NCBI RefSeq assembly: GCF_050030965.1
Contig: NZ_CP188297.1
Coordinates: forward strand, 1,984,001-2,048,000
From: Glutamicibacter sp002979865
GTDB lineage: Bacteria > Actinomycetota > Actinomycetes > Actinomycetales > Micrococcaceae
DNA length: 64,000 nucleotides
Direction: 5' to 3'
The position numbers and the translations under genes are program-made. Positions 42,625 to 51,641 of this stretch are shown here, one piece after another. The notes under the pieces were generated by a model that had not been told where the DNA came from, ran no database searches, and was given only the letters and a program-made list of their open reading frames with translations. Positions within the stretch are counted from its first letter, which is position 1; each line of letters opens with the position of its first letter.

Positions 42625-43389
42625 ATGTCAGATGCAGCTGTGCCAACTGTTGGCGCAAAACTATCGGCAGAATTCTTGGGCACATTCGTGCTGGTCTTCG
42701 GTGGCTGTGGTTCAGCGATCTTCGCAGCCAAGGTCATCGCAGATGAAACCGTGAACATGGGCATCGGATTCCTGGGCGTAGCTCTGGCTTTCGGTTTCAC
42801 TGTGCTGGTCATGGCGTACGCAGTAGGGCATATCTCCGGCGGCCATTTCAACCCTGCCGTCACCCTGGGCACGGCCTTTGCCGGGCGCACCCCGTGGAAG
42901 GATGTCCTCCCGTACATCGTCACGCAGATCGTCGCTGCTTCGGTGGCGGGTGCCGTGCTGTTCTGGATCGCTTCGGGCAAGGACGGATTCAACGCAGTCG
43001 AATCCGGTTTCGCTTCCAATGGCTATGGGGAGCGATCGCCAGATGGCTATTCGCTGGTTGCGGCACTGGTCGCAGAGATCGTTTTGACTGCGATGTTCCT
43101 GTACGTGATCCTCGGCTCCACCGACAAGCGCGCGCCGCAGGGTTTCGCGCCGATCGCTATCGGCCTGTCATTGACCCTGATCCACCTGGTGTCCATTCCC
43201 ATCACCAATACCTCGGTCAACCCGGCACGTTCCCTGGGCGTCGCATGGTTCGCCGGCCCGGAAGCCTTGGGCCAGGTATGGCTGTTTATCCTGGCACCGG
43301 TTATCGGTGCGGCCATTGCCGGTGTCAGCTACAAGGTGCTCTTCCCGGCCTTCGTGGACAAGGGTCGCGAAGGTTTCGACAAGAACTAG
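42625..43389 (+). CDS. aqpZ: Aquaporin (AqpZ type)
   Basis: 254-residue six-helix water channel. Both half-helices carry the hallmark NPA sequences, as GGHFNPAVTLG near residue 75 and NTSVNPARSLG near residue 195, and the second is followed by the selectivity-filter Arg. GIGFLGVALAFGFTV and APVIGAAIAGVSYK are other family stretches. The loop near 120-140 (ESGFASNGYGERSPDG) is typical of AqpZ. Length is normal and the ATG follows ATAAGGAAAAAGC. It is single, with a terminator after it. Confidence 0.93.
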   Translation: MSDAAVPTVGAKLSAEFLGTFVLVFGGCGSAIFAAKVIADETVNMGIGFLGVALAFGFTVLVMAYAVGHISGGHFNPAVTLGTAFAGRTPWKDVLPYIVTQIVAASVAGAVLFWIASGKDGFNAVESGFASNGYGERSPDGYSLVAALVAEIVLTAMFLYVILGSTDKRAPQGFAPIAIGLSLTLIHLVSIPITNTSVNPARSLGVAWFAGPEALGQVWLFILAPVIGAAIAGVSYKVLFPAFVDKGREGFDKN

Positions 43390-43425
43390 CAGATGATGGG
43401 AGCTCGCGGTTACCGCAGCTCGCTG

Positions 43426-43472
43426 AACCCAGTCCAGCAGACTTCGACGTCGGCTGGACTGGGTTCGTCCTT
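43426..43472 (+). terminator. Hairpin after aquaporin
   Basis: AACCCAGTCCAGC (43426-43438) pairs perfectly with its complement at 43453-43465 around a 14-base loop, followed by CGTCCTTTC. A likely rho-independent terminator 36 bases after the stop. Confidence 0.75.
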
Positions 43473-43527
43473 TCACGTGGAACGATGAACTTGGGAAATC
43501 CACATGGAAGGCGATTAGGCTTGTCAT

Positions 43528-44298
43528 ATGCAACAACGGCCAGAGTACATGAACCCCTATTCGGCTCCGCGGCCCAAGCAACGCGTCTTCAACGCCGGGC
43601 AATTCACCAAGGGCGACTTCTGGACAGTTCTTGCCTACCTCGTCTTCTTTGTCGGGGGCGCAGCAGGCCTCATCGGCTTGATCCCTGGCTACATGGGCGC
43701 CTTCTCCACCCAGGAACAGGCGCTGTTCGGGATCAACCTGATCCTGTATGTCACCTTCTTCATTCTCGCGATGATCCAGTGCGGTCCGCAGTTCTTCGAG
43801 TCGTTCAAGACCATGCGCTACCACCCCTGGGCCAAATGGCTGATGCTGCCCGGTGGCTGGTTCCTGACCATCATGGCCAACGGAATCATCGCCGCCTTGA
43901 CGGGCCAAGCGGCCACCAGCGAGAACCAGGCGGCCCTGGAATCCATGGCCGGAACGGTGCCGCTGCCGGTCATGCTGGTGGTCACTGCGCTCTTCGGCCC
44001 ATTCGTCGAGGAATACCTGTTCCGCCATCTGCTCATCGGCAAGCTTTCACGCAAGCTCAACGTCTGGCTTTGCGCACTGATCTCCACGGTGCTGTTCGCC
44101 AGCATCCACTTCATTGGCGCGGGCATCGGCTCGTGGCTGGAGGTCGTGCCGTACTTCATGCTGGGCGTCATGATGGGTGTTGCCTACATCCTCAGCGGCA
44201 AGTCGCTGGCCTACTCCTACATGCTGCATGTCATTAACAATGCCGTAGCGCTGCTGGTGGTGTACCTGATCTACCCGCTGCTTCCTGTGGGAGCCTAG
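43528..44298 (+). CDS. CPBP-family intramembrane metalloprotease
   Basis: 256 residues with about seven helices. The family motifs are present: EEYLFRHLLIG (motif 1, the catalytic Glu-Glu and Arg), FASIHFIGAG (motif 2, the metal His), and MLHVINNAVALL (motif 3, His and Asn-Asn). Bacterial homologues are linked to protein secretion, bacteriocin immunity or prenyl-protein processing; the role is unknown. It starts at ATG and ends 3 bases before the GTG of the next transporter, so they form one operon. Confidence 0.88.
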   Translation: MQQRPEYMNPYSAPRPKQRVFNAGQFTKGDFWTVLAYLVFFVGGAAGLIGLIPGYMGAFSTQEQALFGINLILYVTFFILAMIQCGPQFFESFKTMRYHPWAKWLMLPGGWFLTIMANGIIAALTGQAATSENQAALESMAGTVPLPVMLVVTALFGPFVEEYLFRHLLIGKLSRKLNVWLCALISTVLFASIHFIGAGIGSWLEVVPYFMLGVMMGVAYILSGKSLAYSYMLHVINNAVALLVVYLIYPLLPVGA

Positions 44299-44301
44299 GC
44301 A

Positions 44302-45501
44302 GTGGCATTTACCGGACTCGAACCGAACACCCCCGCCTATCGGGGCATGCTGCTGGCTCTTTTTGCCGGCGGCGTCGCCACGTTCTCCCAGCTCTATGCG
44401 GTGCAGGGGCTGCTGCCGGTCATCGCCGGCTATTTCCACATCACCTCTTCGCACACGGCACTTGCCGTTTCATCAGCGACCCTGGGGCTGGCATTGGCCG
44501 TGACTCCATGGGCCATCATTTCCGACCGCGTCGGGCGCCGCAAGGTCATCAGCATCGCCCTGATCTCTTCGGTTGCCCTGGGACTGCTCAGCTGCCTGTC
44601 GCCAAGCTTCGAGTTCCTGGTGGCGATCCGGTTCTTCGAGGGAATTGCCTTGGCAGGTGTTCCCGGCTCTGCACTGGCCTTCCTCGTTGACGAGGTCAAT
44701 CCGCGAGCCGTTGCCGTGGCCAGCGGCACCTATATCTCCGGCACCACCCTTGGCGGGCTGGCCGGACGCTTGGTCGCCAGCTTTGTCGCAGACCCGGCCG
44801 GCTGGCGCTGGGGGGTCGCGGCAGTGAGCATCATGGCTGGCCTGGCGACGCTCTTCTTCCTGTTCAAGGCGCCCAGCGCCCAGGGCTTCGACCCCATCCA
44901 CGGCCAGAACCTGCGCAGCATCGCCAAGAAGTTCGCACATGCATTGCATGGCAAAATGGCACTGGTCTATGCCCAGGGATTCTTGCTCATGGGCGGATTC
45001 GTGGCCGTCTACAACTACCTGGCTTTCCGGCTGGAAGCACCGCCCTACCTGATTCCGGCTTCGTGGGCGGCACTGGTCTTCTTGGCCTACCTTTCAGGAA
45101 CCTACACCTCGGTGGCCAGCAGCAAACTCGTCGCCAAGGCTGGACGGCGAAATACCCTGCGCATCAGCATTCTCACCAGCGCCCTGGGCTTGCTGCTGAC
45201 CCTGGCCGGGAACCTGGTCGTGATCATCAGCGGGTTGCTGATCTTCACCGCTGGCTTCTTCGCGGCCCACGCGGTCGCCAGCGGGTGGGTGCCGGTGCTG
45301 GCCACCGGAGCCAGGGCGCAGGCCTCCAGCCTGTACAACTTGTTCTACTACGTGGGCTCATCACTGCTTGGCTGGCTCATCGGCATCCCCTTCATGCACT
45401 ACGGCTGGGCCAGCGTCGTGCTCTGCGTTGGCGCGTTGCAGGTGGTTGCCCTGATCCTGGCTTCCTTGCTCTCCAAAAGGGACCCATCCCTTCGCGGATA
45501 A
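44302..45501 (+). CDS. MFS transporter (YnfM-like)
   Basis: 399-residue 12-helix major facilitator. The loop after helix 2 reads AIISDRVGRRKV, the MFS signature, and VDEVNPRAVAVASGTYISG follows as in YnfM/drug exporters. The GTG start at 44302 lies eight bases after GGAG and four after the protease stop. C-terminal tail is short (LSKRDPSLRG). Substrate is unknown; drug or arabinose-type export has been ascribed to relatives. Confidence 0.87.
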   Translation: MAFTGLEPNTPAYRGMLLALFAGGVATFSQLYAVQGLLPVIAGYFHITSSHTALAVSSATLGLALAVTPWAIISDRVGRRKVISIALISSVALGLLSCLSPSFEFLVAIRFFEGIALAGVPGSALAFLVDEVNPRAVAVASGTYISGTTLGGLAGRLVASFVADPAGWRWGVAAVSIMAGLATLFFLFKAPSAQGFDPIHGQNLRSIAKKFAHALHGKMALVYAQGFLLMGGFVAVYNYLAFRLEAPPYLIPASWAALVFLAYLSGTYTSVASSKLVAKAGRRNTLRISILTSALGLLLTLAGNLVVIISGLLIFTAGFFAAHAVASGWVPVLATGARAQASSLYNLFYYVGSSLLGWLIGIPFMHYGWASVVLCVGALQVVALILASLLSKRDPSLRG

Positions 45502-45505
45502 TTCA

Positions 45506-45523
45506 TATTCCGCATTCGGAATA
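45506..45523. terminator. AT-rich hairpin between convergent genes
   Basis: TATTCCG (45506-45512) pairs with CGGAATA (45517-45523) around CATT, between the stops of the MFS and beta-lactamase-fold genes. Confidence 0.5.
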
Positions 45524-45542
45524 CTCAACTTTGCGCGGAATA

Positions 45543-46376
45543 TCAGGTCAGATGGTCGAATTCTCCTGATACCCACCTGGCATAGCGTTCCGCAGAGAAC
45601 TGGACCACCCGGTGGGCATCGACCTGGATGCGGGCCGCGAAGTTGTTGTAGAGGCGGTCGAACTTCACCGGCTCCAGATCCTTGGCCATGCGCCGCACCA
45701 CGGCAGCCGAGAGCGGGATGCGGTTGGGGTAGCTGCGCAAGAAGGTCGCATTGCCATCGGCCACGGGGAAAACCGCGTCGCCAGCCAGCAGGACTCCGCG
45801 GCCATCGGCCCCTGCTTCCCAAACAGCCGCAGTGCTGCCCGGGAAGTGGCCGCCGAGCTGCATCAGCCTGATCCCGGGCAGCACCTCAAAAGGCTGGGAC
45901 CAGGTCCTGACGGCGGCTGAGGAATACTGGACCCACTGCGCATCTTTCTCGGCAACAAGGATCGGCGCATTACCCAGCGCCTGGCTGTATTGCTGCTGCA
46001 CCCCGTACATGTGCGGATGGCTCGCCACAATGGCCGCCAGCTTTCCGCGGCTATCCAGCCAATCAATGATTTCTCCGGTAATCAGCCCGGGCACGTCGAA
46101 GAGCAGGTTGCCCGCGGTGGTCTCCACGAGCAAGGAGCTTTGGCCTATGCCGATTTCGGGAGAAGCAATCGCATTCAGTCCCGGCTCCAGCGAAGTGATC
46201 GTCAGCTGGTGGCCGGCTGCTGCCAGGTCTTCGGTGCGCACCCAACGCTGGATTCCGCCCGGAATGTACTGGCGTTCATCGGCGCAGATGGGGCAGGTGC
46301 CGGTGGGTTGCGGGCCAGGCGGGAACTCCACGGCGCAACCCGCGCATTGCCAATGGCCAATATGTTCTTGTCCCAT
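45543..46376 (-). CDS. Metallo-beta-lactamase-fold protein with N-terminal zinc ribbon
   Basis: 277 residues. An N-terminal zinc ribbon (CAGCAVEFPPGP and CPICADERQY, two Cys pairs) precedes a beta-lactamase fold with LLFDVPGLI, ASHPHMYGVQQQYS and LGGHFPGST. The usual HxHxDH metal motif is reduced to HPHMYG, so the aspartate and last histidine are missing, and the enzyme may be inactive or use other ligands. The ATG has an AGG eight bases upstream. It diverges from the MATE gene. Substrate unknown. Confidence 0.75.
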   Translation of the reverse strand: MGQEHIGHWQCAGCAVEFPPGPQPTGTCPICADERQYIPGGIQRWVRTEDLAAAGHQLTITSLEPGLNAIASPEIGIGQSSLLVETTAGNLLFDVPGLITGEIIDWLDSRGKLAAIVASHPHMYGVQQQYSQALGNAPILVAEKDAQWVQYSSAAVRTWSQPFEVLPGIRLMQLGGHFPGSTAAVWEAGADGRGVLLAGDAVFPVADGNATFLRSYPNRIPLSAAVVRRMAKDLEPVKFDRLYNNFAARIQVDAHRVVQFSAERYARWVSGEFDHLT

Positions 46377-46528
46377 GGGAAACCTGTTTTCTGGTGGCGG
46401 TGCTGGCTGTGCCCTGCTTGCTTCCAAACCTAGTACTCGCTCCGGACGCAGGAAAGAGGACTGCACCGGGAATCCTCCTGCGCGCAAGCAAATGGTGAAA
46501 GTCCACTCTGCTTCGTAGAGTTGAGGTT

Positions 46529-47869
46529 GTGAATCCTTCAACCCCCACCGAATCCCCGCGGAGCTTGGCCTGGCAGATCCTTGCCTTGGCCGTTCCCGCC
46601 TTGGGCGCTTTGATCGCCGAGCCGCTGTTCTTGATGGCCGATTCGGCCATCGTGGGCCACCTTGGCGTGGCCGAGCTGGCCGGCGCCGCACTGGGCACCA
46701 CGGTGCTGCACACAGCGGTGGGGTTGATGATCTTCTTGGCCTATGCCACCACGCCAGCTGTAGCCAGAGCCCTGGGTGCTGGCAATCCCGGCAAGGCCAT
46801 GGCGGCGGGCCGTGATGGCATGTGGTTTGCCGTAGTCCTCGGGGTGGTGCTGTCGCTGCTCGGATACTTCAGTGCCGATCGGCTTGTGGGCCTGATGGGC
46901 GGCGAAGGGGAAACCGCTGGATTCGCCGTCGATTACATCCGCTACTCGATGCCTGGCCTGACCGCGATGCTGCTGGTCCTGGCAGCCACCGGCGTGCTGC
47001 GTGGCATGCAGGACACGAAAACACCGTTGATCGTGGCCACCGCTGGCTTCGGATTGAATATCGTCCTGAACTTCGTGCTGGTCTACTGGGCCGATATGTC
47101 CGTAGCCGGTGCCGCGCTTGGCACATCGATCGCCCAGTGGATGATGGCGGTGGTGTATTTGTGGATGATCTTGCCAAGAATCCGCAAGCAAGGAATTTCC
47201 ATGGCGCCGAGCTGGTCCGGGTTCATTTCCACCGGGCAAGTCGGTTCCTGGTTGATGCTGCGCAACCTGAGCATGCGCGCGGCGTTGCTCCTCACGGTTC
47301 TTGTCGCCACCAACGCCGGCACCCAGACACTGGCAGCGCACCAGCTGGTCTTCACGATCTTCAGTTTCCTGGCCTTTGCACTGGATGCGTTGGCTATTGC
47401 GGCCCAGGCCATGATTGGCCAGGAGCTGGGCCGCGGGGATGCAGAGCAGGTCCGCAAGCTCACCGGGATCATGAGCCGCTGGGGCATCTGCTTCGGCGTG
47501 GTAACCGGGATCCTGCTGCTTGCCACCTCGTGGGTCTTCCCGATGATCTTCACCCCGGATGAGCAGATCCGCCAGCTGACCACCGTTGGGCTGTGGGTGC
47601 TGGCATTGTCCCAGCCGTTGTGCGGTTTGGTGTTCGTGCTGGACGGCGTGCTCATCGGTGCGGGGGATGCCCGCTATCTCGGGTTGGTGGGCATAGCCAA
47701 CCTTGTTCTCTACGTGCCGATGCTCTGGGCGGTTCAGGTCTTTGCCAAGGATTCCACGTCAGCGATTTTGTGGATCTGGGTTGCTTTCGCCATCGGCTAC
47801 ATGGCAGCTCGCGGCGTGAGCCTGTCCCTGCGTGCCAGGAACAGCGCTTGGATGCGGTTGGGCAGCTGA
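46529..47869 (+). CDS. MATE family efflux transporter (DinF-like)
   Basis: 446-residue multidrug and toxic compound extrusion protein with 12 helices. Motifs of the DinF group: AIVGHLGVAELAGAALG near residue 40, GVLRGMQDTKTPL near 165 and AHQLVFTIFSFLAFALDALAIAAQ near 280. The start is a GTG with GAGG about six bases upstream. The gene is single, in a divergent arrangement with the beta-lactamase-fold gene. It would use H+ or Na+ to expel cations; exact substrates are unknown. Confidence 0.88.
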   Translation: MNPSTPTESPRSLAWQILALAVPALGALIAEPLFLMADSAIVGHLGVAELAGAALGTTVLHTAVGLMIFLAYATTPAVARALGAGNPGKAMAAGRDGMWFAVVLGVVLSLLGYFSADRLVGLMGGEGETAGFAVDYIRYSMPGLTAMLLVLAATGVLRGMQDTKTPLIVATAGFGLNIVLNFVLVYWADMSVAGAALGTSIAQWMMAVVYLWMILPRIRKQGISMAPSWSGFISTGQVGSWLMLRNLSMRAALLLTVLVATNAGTQTLAAHQLVFTIFSFLAFALDALAIAAQAMIGQELGRGDAEQVRKLTGIMSRWGICFGVVTGILLLATSWVFPMIFTPDEQIRQLTTVGLWVLALSQPLCGLVFVLDGVLIGAGDARYLGLVGIANLVLYVPMLWAVQVFAKDSTSAILWIWVAFAIGYMAARGVSLSLRARNSAWMRLGS

Positions 47870-48000
47870 ACCCAGGCCACCGGGCCGCTCGCCAGCGATT
47901 ACCCTGGAGCTTCATCGCTTGGGCGGCAATCTCATGGGCGACCGCATGGGTGCAGTGAACTGGTCGTGCCTCGGCCACCCGGATCCGGGCTGGGCAACGA

Positions 48001-48214
48001 CTAGTGCGTTGGACTGAGGGTGCGGCCGATACCGGTACGGGTCATTGCCGTTTCCCGGACGAGGGTCTCGCGTTCGGTGCCTTCGAAGATGTTCTCGCGG
48101 ACCACGAAGAAGTCCACGTCCCCTGGCTGGCGGAATTGCAGGAGGTTGCCCCACTGCGCCGAAGAAGATCGCGTCGTGCCCGCCAAGCTTCTCACTCCGG
48201 TTATCGGGCATCAT
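48001..48214 (-). pseudogene. Remnant of tartrate-dehydrogenase/isopropylmalate-dehydrogenase-like gene
   Basis: Two broken frames on the minus strand spell pieces of one enzyme. From about 48214 one frame reads MPDNRSEKLGGHDAIFFGAV; the next frame continues QPGDVDFFVVREN and FEGTERETLVRETAMTRTGI. These match successive parts of tartrate dehydrogenase (HDAIFFGAVG, then the D-F-VVREN block and IFEGTERE), with the segment between shortened and the rest gone. So a gene about 1 kb long has decayed to about 210 bases next to the GntR regulator. Low-level detail of the breakpoints is uncertain. Confidence 0.7.
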
Positions 48215-48271
48215 CTACCGGCGAGCACGGCGATGCTGTGTGCCTGCCCATGATGCATCAATGGTTGGCCG

Positions 48272-48907
48272 CTAGTGATGTCCCAGCATGGCTCGGCGGA
48301 TGGATTCCAGATGCAGCGTCATGGCCTCGGCGGCCGCTGAAGGATCTGAATTCTGTATGGCGGCAAAGATCGACTGGTGCTCGGCCAGCTCGTCCGATTG
48401 GGACATGTATGGCTGCATGGAAGGCAACACGTAGTGGGCTCGGGCGGTTTGCGTGAAGCAGTTCTCCAAGCTGTCCACAATGCGGGAGTTGCGCGATGCC
48501 GCGGCCAGTTCGCTATGGAAGCACTGGGCGGCATGCATGGAGGCAATGGGGTCGGAGACCGCCAGCTTTTGCTGGGCTTCAAGGTGCCCGGCCAGGGAAA
48601 CTACAAGCGCCGCCGAATGCATGCTGGCTACCTGCCCCGCCACATGCGGTTCGAGCAAGCTGCGCAGTTCCAGGACTTCATAGACATCATTCATCGAGAT
48701 GGCGCGAACCAGATAGCCCTTCTTGGGCAGCACCTGCAGCAGGCCCTCGCTGGTGAGCTGGCGCAGGGACTCGCGCACCGGGGTCTTGGAGACCTCGAAC
48801 TCCTGGGCCAGTGCCGGTTCGATGATCAGGCTTCCCGGGGCAAGTTCCCCGCGGTTGATGCGTTCGCGCAAGGTGAGCGTGAGCTGTTCGGAGAGCGAGC
48901 TGGCCAT
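48272..48907 (-). CDS. GntR-family regulator, FCD type (lactate operon regulator)
   Basis: 211 residues. Residues 1-70 are the GntR winged helix (LSEQLTLTLRERINRGELAPG, VSKTPVRESLRQLTSEGLL), and the rest the FCD effector domain with its metal-type His residues. The ATG at 48907 follows AGGAATCGG. It diverges from the MHS permease and LldD genes, with a perfect palindrome in the gap, so it most likely represses them in the absence of lactate, as LldR does; this is inferred from context. Confidence 0.87.
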   Translation of the reverse strand: MASSLSEQLTLTLRERINRGELAPGSLIIEPALAQEFEVSKTPVRESLRQLTSEGLLQVLPKKGYLVRAISMNDVYEVLELRSLLEPHVAGQVASMHSAALVVSLAGHLEAQQKLAVSDPIASMHAAQCFHSELAAASRNSRIVDSLENCFTQTARAHYVLPSMQPYMSQSDELAEHQSIFAAIQNSDPSAAAEAMTLHLESIRRAMLGHH

Positions 48908-48982
48908 GGTTTTCCGATTCCTAAGGGGCGTAACTTGGCGACCTGATCTAGCTATCGCTCTGGGCAACACTCTAGTCTGGGA

Positions 48983-48996
48983 TGAAATATATTTCA
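48983..48996. promoter_or_regulatory. Perfect palindrome TGAAATATATTTCA, candidate GntR operator
   Basis: A 14-base perfect palindrome lies 42 bases before the start of the MHS permease gene and 76 before that of the regulator, in an AT-rich patch of a GC-rich region. Position and symmetry suit binding by the adjacent GntR dimer. Confidence 0.6.
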
Positions 48997-49037
48997 GGTA
49001 TCTTACGGAACACCACTTTATCGCAAGGACTACGACT

Positions 49038-50351
49038 GTGCCGATCACCCAGAACTCTGCCAGCACGCAGCAAGCGCGCAACCGGCGCCGGGCCCTGTTC
49101 GCCTCTGTCTTCGGCACGGCCATTGAATGGTACGACTACGCGCTGTATGGCGCGGCCGCATCGGTGGTGATCGGTCCGCTGTTCTTCGCCGGAGCCGGAG
49201 AAGCGGCGGCCTCGATCGCGTCCTTTGCGACCTTCGCGGTGGGCTTCGTGGCCCGCCCGCTGGGCGGTGTGCTCATCGGCCACCTGGGGGACCGGTTCGG
49301 GCGCCGCCCGGCCATGCTGCTCTCGGTCATCCTGATGGGCATCGCCACCGTGGGCATCGGCCTGCTGCCGACCGCGCAGACCTGGGGCGTGTGGTCCGTG
49401 GGCCTGCTGGTGCTGCTGCGCCTGATCCAGGGATTCGGCGCTGGCGCGGAACTGACCGGTGCCATGACGCTGGTGGCCGAATACGTGGAGCCGAGAAAAC
49501 GCGGGTTCTACACCTCGCTGGTGCTCTCCACCCCGCCGCTGGGCATCGCCCTGGCCACCGTGTGCTTCTTCCTGGTCTCGCTGGCCGGTGACGAGGTACT
49601 GCTCGCGTGGGCCTGGCGCATCCCATTCCTGGTCTCGGCACTGCTGTTCGTCGTGGCCATCTACATCCGCAACAAGCTGGAAGAGACCCCTGACTATGCC
49701 GCCGCCATGGCCTCGGCCCGTGCCGAGCAGCAGCAGGCCAAGCTCCCCATCGTGCAGGTATTCTCGGGGCATTGGCGCCGGGTCATCCTGGGCTTCCTGG
49801 CCATCACCGGGCACAATGCTGTCAACTACATCCTTGCGGTCTTCGCGCTGAGCCTGATGGTCACCAGTGGCATGGAGCGAAGCCATGCGCTGCTGGCGGT
49901 CACCCTGGGCTCATTGGTCTCCGTCGTGCTCACCCCGGTGGGTGGCTGGCTGGCCGATCGGTTCGGCGCATCCAAGGTCCTGGCGGCCGGGAATATCTCA
50001 GGTTTGATCCTTGCGTTCCCGATCTTCGCGATGATCTCAACCGGCGAGTTCGCCTTCGGATTCCTGGGCATCGCTGCCGGCTACGCGCTGGTGATCCCGT
50101 GCACTTCCGGTGCCCAAGGGGCCTTCCTCACCGAGCTGTTCCCCGTCTCGGTGCGCTTCTCCGGGATTGCCATCGCGCGCGAACTGAACGGCGCCATCGT
50201 CGCTGGGCTCTCGCCGCTGATTGCCGCTGCGCTCTTGCAGACGGGCAACGGCTCCATCGCGATGCCAGCGGGATACCTGGCGCTGTGCTGCCTGTCCTCG
50301 GCCATTGCAATCTTCATCGGCACCCGCGCAAGCTCGCGCACCCTGTACTAG
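49038..50351 (+). CDS. MHS-family MFS permease, probable lactate uptake
   Basis: 437-residue 12-helix permease of the metabolite:H+ symporter family. The N-terminal FGTAIEWYDYALYG and the helix 2-3 loop GHLGDRFGRRPAM are MHS hallmarks, and PRKRGFYTSLVLSTPPLG is the conserved central block. The GTG start has AAGGA eight bases upstream. It lies 34 bases before lldD and is divergent from the GntR gene, so import of L-lactate or another alpha-hydroxy acid is likely, though MHS proteins also carry citrate, shikimate and betaine. Confidence 0.87.
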   Translation: MPITQNSASTQQARNRRRALFASVFGTAIEWYDYALYGAAASVVIGPLFFAGAGEAAASIASFATFAVGFVARPLGGVLIGHLGDRFGRRPAMLLSVILMGIATVGIGLLPTAQTWGVWSVGLLVLLRLIQGFGAGAELTGAMTLVAEYVEPRKRGFYTSLVLSTPPLGIALATVCFFLVSLAGDEVLLAWAWRIPFLVSALLFVVAIYIRNKLEETPDYAAAMASARAEQQQAKLPIVQVFSGHWRRVILGFLAITGHNAVNYILAVFALSLMVTSGMERSHALLAVTLGSLVSVVLTPVGGWLADRFGASKVLAAGNISGLILAFPIFAMISTGEFAFGFLGIAAGYALVIPCTSGAQGAFLTELFPVSVRFSGIAIARELNGAIVAGLSPLIAAALLQTGNGSIAMPAGYLALCCLSSAIAIFIGTRASSRTLY

Positions 50352-50385
50352 ACCGGCAATTTCTACCGAAGTAAAGGAACAATCC

Positions 50386-51606
50386 ATGGGTAATCTCAAG
50401 CGCCAACTGCCCGACGTGGCCGAACTGGTCAGCCTGATGAAGTTCAAGCTCCCCTCCACTAGCCCTCGCGCCGCCCGCCTGGCCGGTGCCGCCGACATCT
50501 GGGATCTGCGCAAGATCGCCAAGCGCCGCACCCCCGCCGCGGCCTTCGACTATGTAGATGGCGCTGCCGGGCGAGAAATCACCGCAACCCGCGCCCGAGC
50601 GGTGTTCGACAGCGTTGAGCTGTTGCCGCGAATCCTGCACGGAACCGCGCAGTCGGATCTTTCCACCACCATTGCCGGTGCCCCATCGGCATTGCCCTTC
50701 GGCATCGCCCCCACCGGTTTCACCCGCTTCATGCACGCCGAGGGCGAAATCGGCGGCTCGCGGGCTGCCCAGAAAGCAGGGATTCCCTTCAGCCTGTCCA
50801 CCATGGGCACCCGATCCATCGAGGAGGTCGCCGAGGCGGCACCCGAGGGCCGCAAATGGTTCCAGCTCTATCTGTGGAAGGACCGGGAAAAGTCCAGGGC
50901 GCTGGTGGAACGTGCCGCTGCAGCGGGCTATGACACCTTGCTGGTCACCGTGGACACCCCGGTGGCCGGCCAGCGCCACCGCGATACCCGCAACGGCATG
51001 AAGATCCCGCCGGAATTGACCGTGAAGACCGTGCTCGATGCGTCGTACCGACCCGAATGGTGGTACAACTTCTTGACCACCGATTCGCTGAAGTTCGCAT
51101 CATTGTCGGATACGTCGGCAGACCTGCCAACGATCATCAACTCCATGTTCGATTCCTCCCTGGACTTCGAGGATCTGAAATGGATCCGCGAGCTGTGGAA
51201 GGGCAAGCTCTTCGTCAAGGGCGTGCTCACCAGCGAAGACGCTGCCAAGGCCCAGGCCGCCGGTGCTGACGGACTGGTGGTCTCCAATCATGGCGGCCGG
51301 CAGCTGGACCGCGCGCCGATCGCCTTCGAGGCCTTGGGCGAAGTGCGTGCCGAAGTCGGTGAGGACATGGAAATCATCATGGATTCGGGCATCATGTCCG
51401 GCGCGGACATTGTCGCCGCGCTGTGCGCCGGAGCGGACTTCGTGCTGATTGGCCGCGCCTACCTCTACGGCCTGATGGCTGGGGGAGAGGAAGGCGTCAG
51501 CCGTGCCATCGAATTGCTGGCCAAGGAAGTGGAAGTGACTATGCAGCTGATGGGCGCGGCGAGCATCGGGGATCTGGACCAGTCGCTGATTCGCCGCCGT
51601 GGCTGA
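50386..51606 (+). CDS. lldD: FMN-dependent L-lactate dehydrogenase / alpha-hydroxy-acid dehydrogenase
   Basis: 406 residues of the FMN-dependent alpha-hydroxy-acid oxidising family, oxidising L-lactate to pyruvate with quinone as acceptor. Motifs: FGIAPTGFTRFMH, KWFQLYLWKDRE, VTVDTPVAGQRHRD, the catalytic His in VVSNHGGRQLD and the phosphate-binding end AGADFVLIGRAYLYGLMAGG. ATG follows AAAGGAACAATCC. It shares an operon with the MHS permease. A lactate 2-monooxygenase role is not excluded. Confidence 0.9.
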   Translation: MGNLKRQLPDVAELVSLMKFKLPSTSPRAARLAGAADIWDLRKIAKRRTPAAAFDYVDGAAGREITATRARAVFDSVELLPRILHGTAQSDLSTTIAGAPSALPFGIAPTGFTRFMHAEGEIGGSRAAQKAGIPFSLSTMGTRSIEEVAEAAPEGRKWFQLYLWKDREKSRALVERAAAAGYDTLLVTVDTPVAGQRHRDTRNGMKIPPELTVKTVLDASYRPEWWYNFLTTDSLKFASLSDTSADLPTIINSMFDSSLDFEDLKWIRELWKGKLFVKGVLTSEDAAKAQAAGADGLVVSNHGGRQLDRAPIAFEALGEVRAEVGEDMEIIMDSGIMSGADIVAALCAGADFVLIGRAYLYGLMAGGEEGVSRAIELLAKEVEVTMQLMGAASIGDLDQSLIRRRG

Positions 51607-51641
51607 TGTGATTAACCCCGGGCGAAGTGGCGGTTAGTTCT

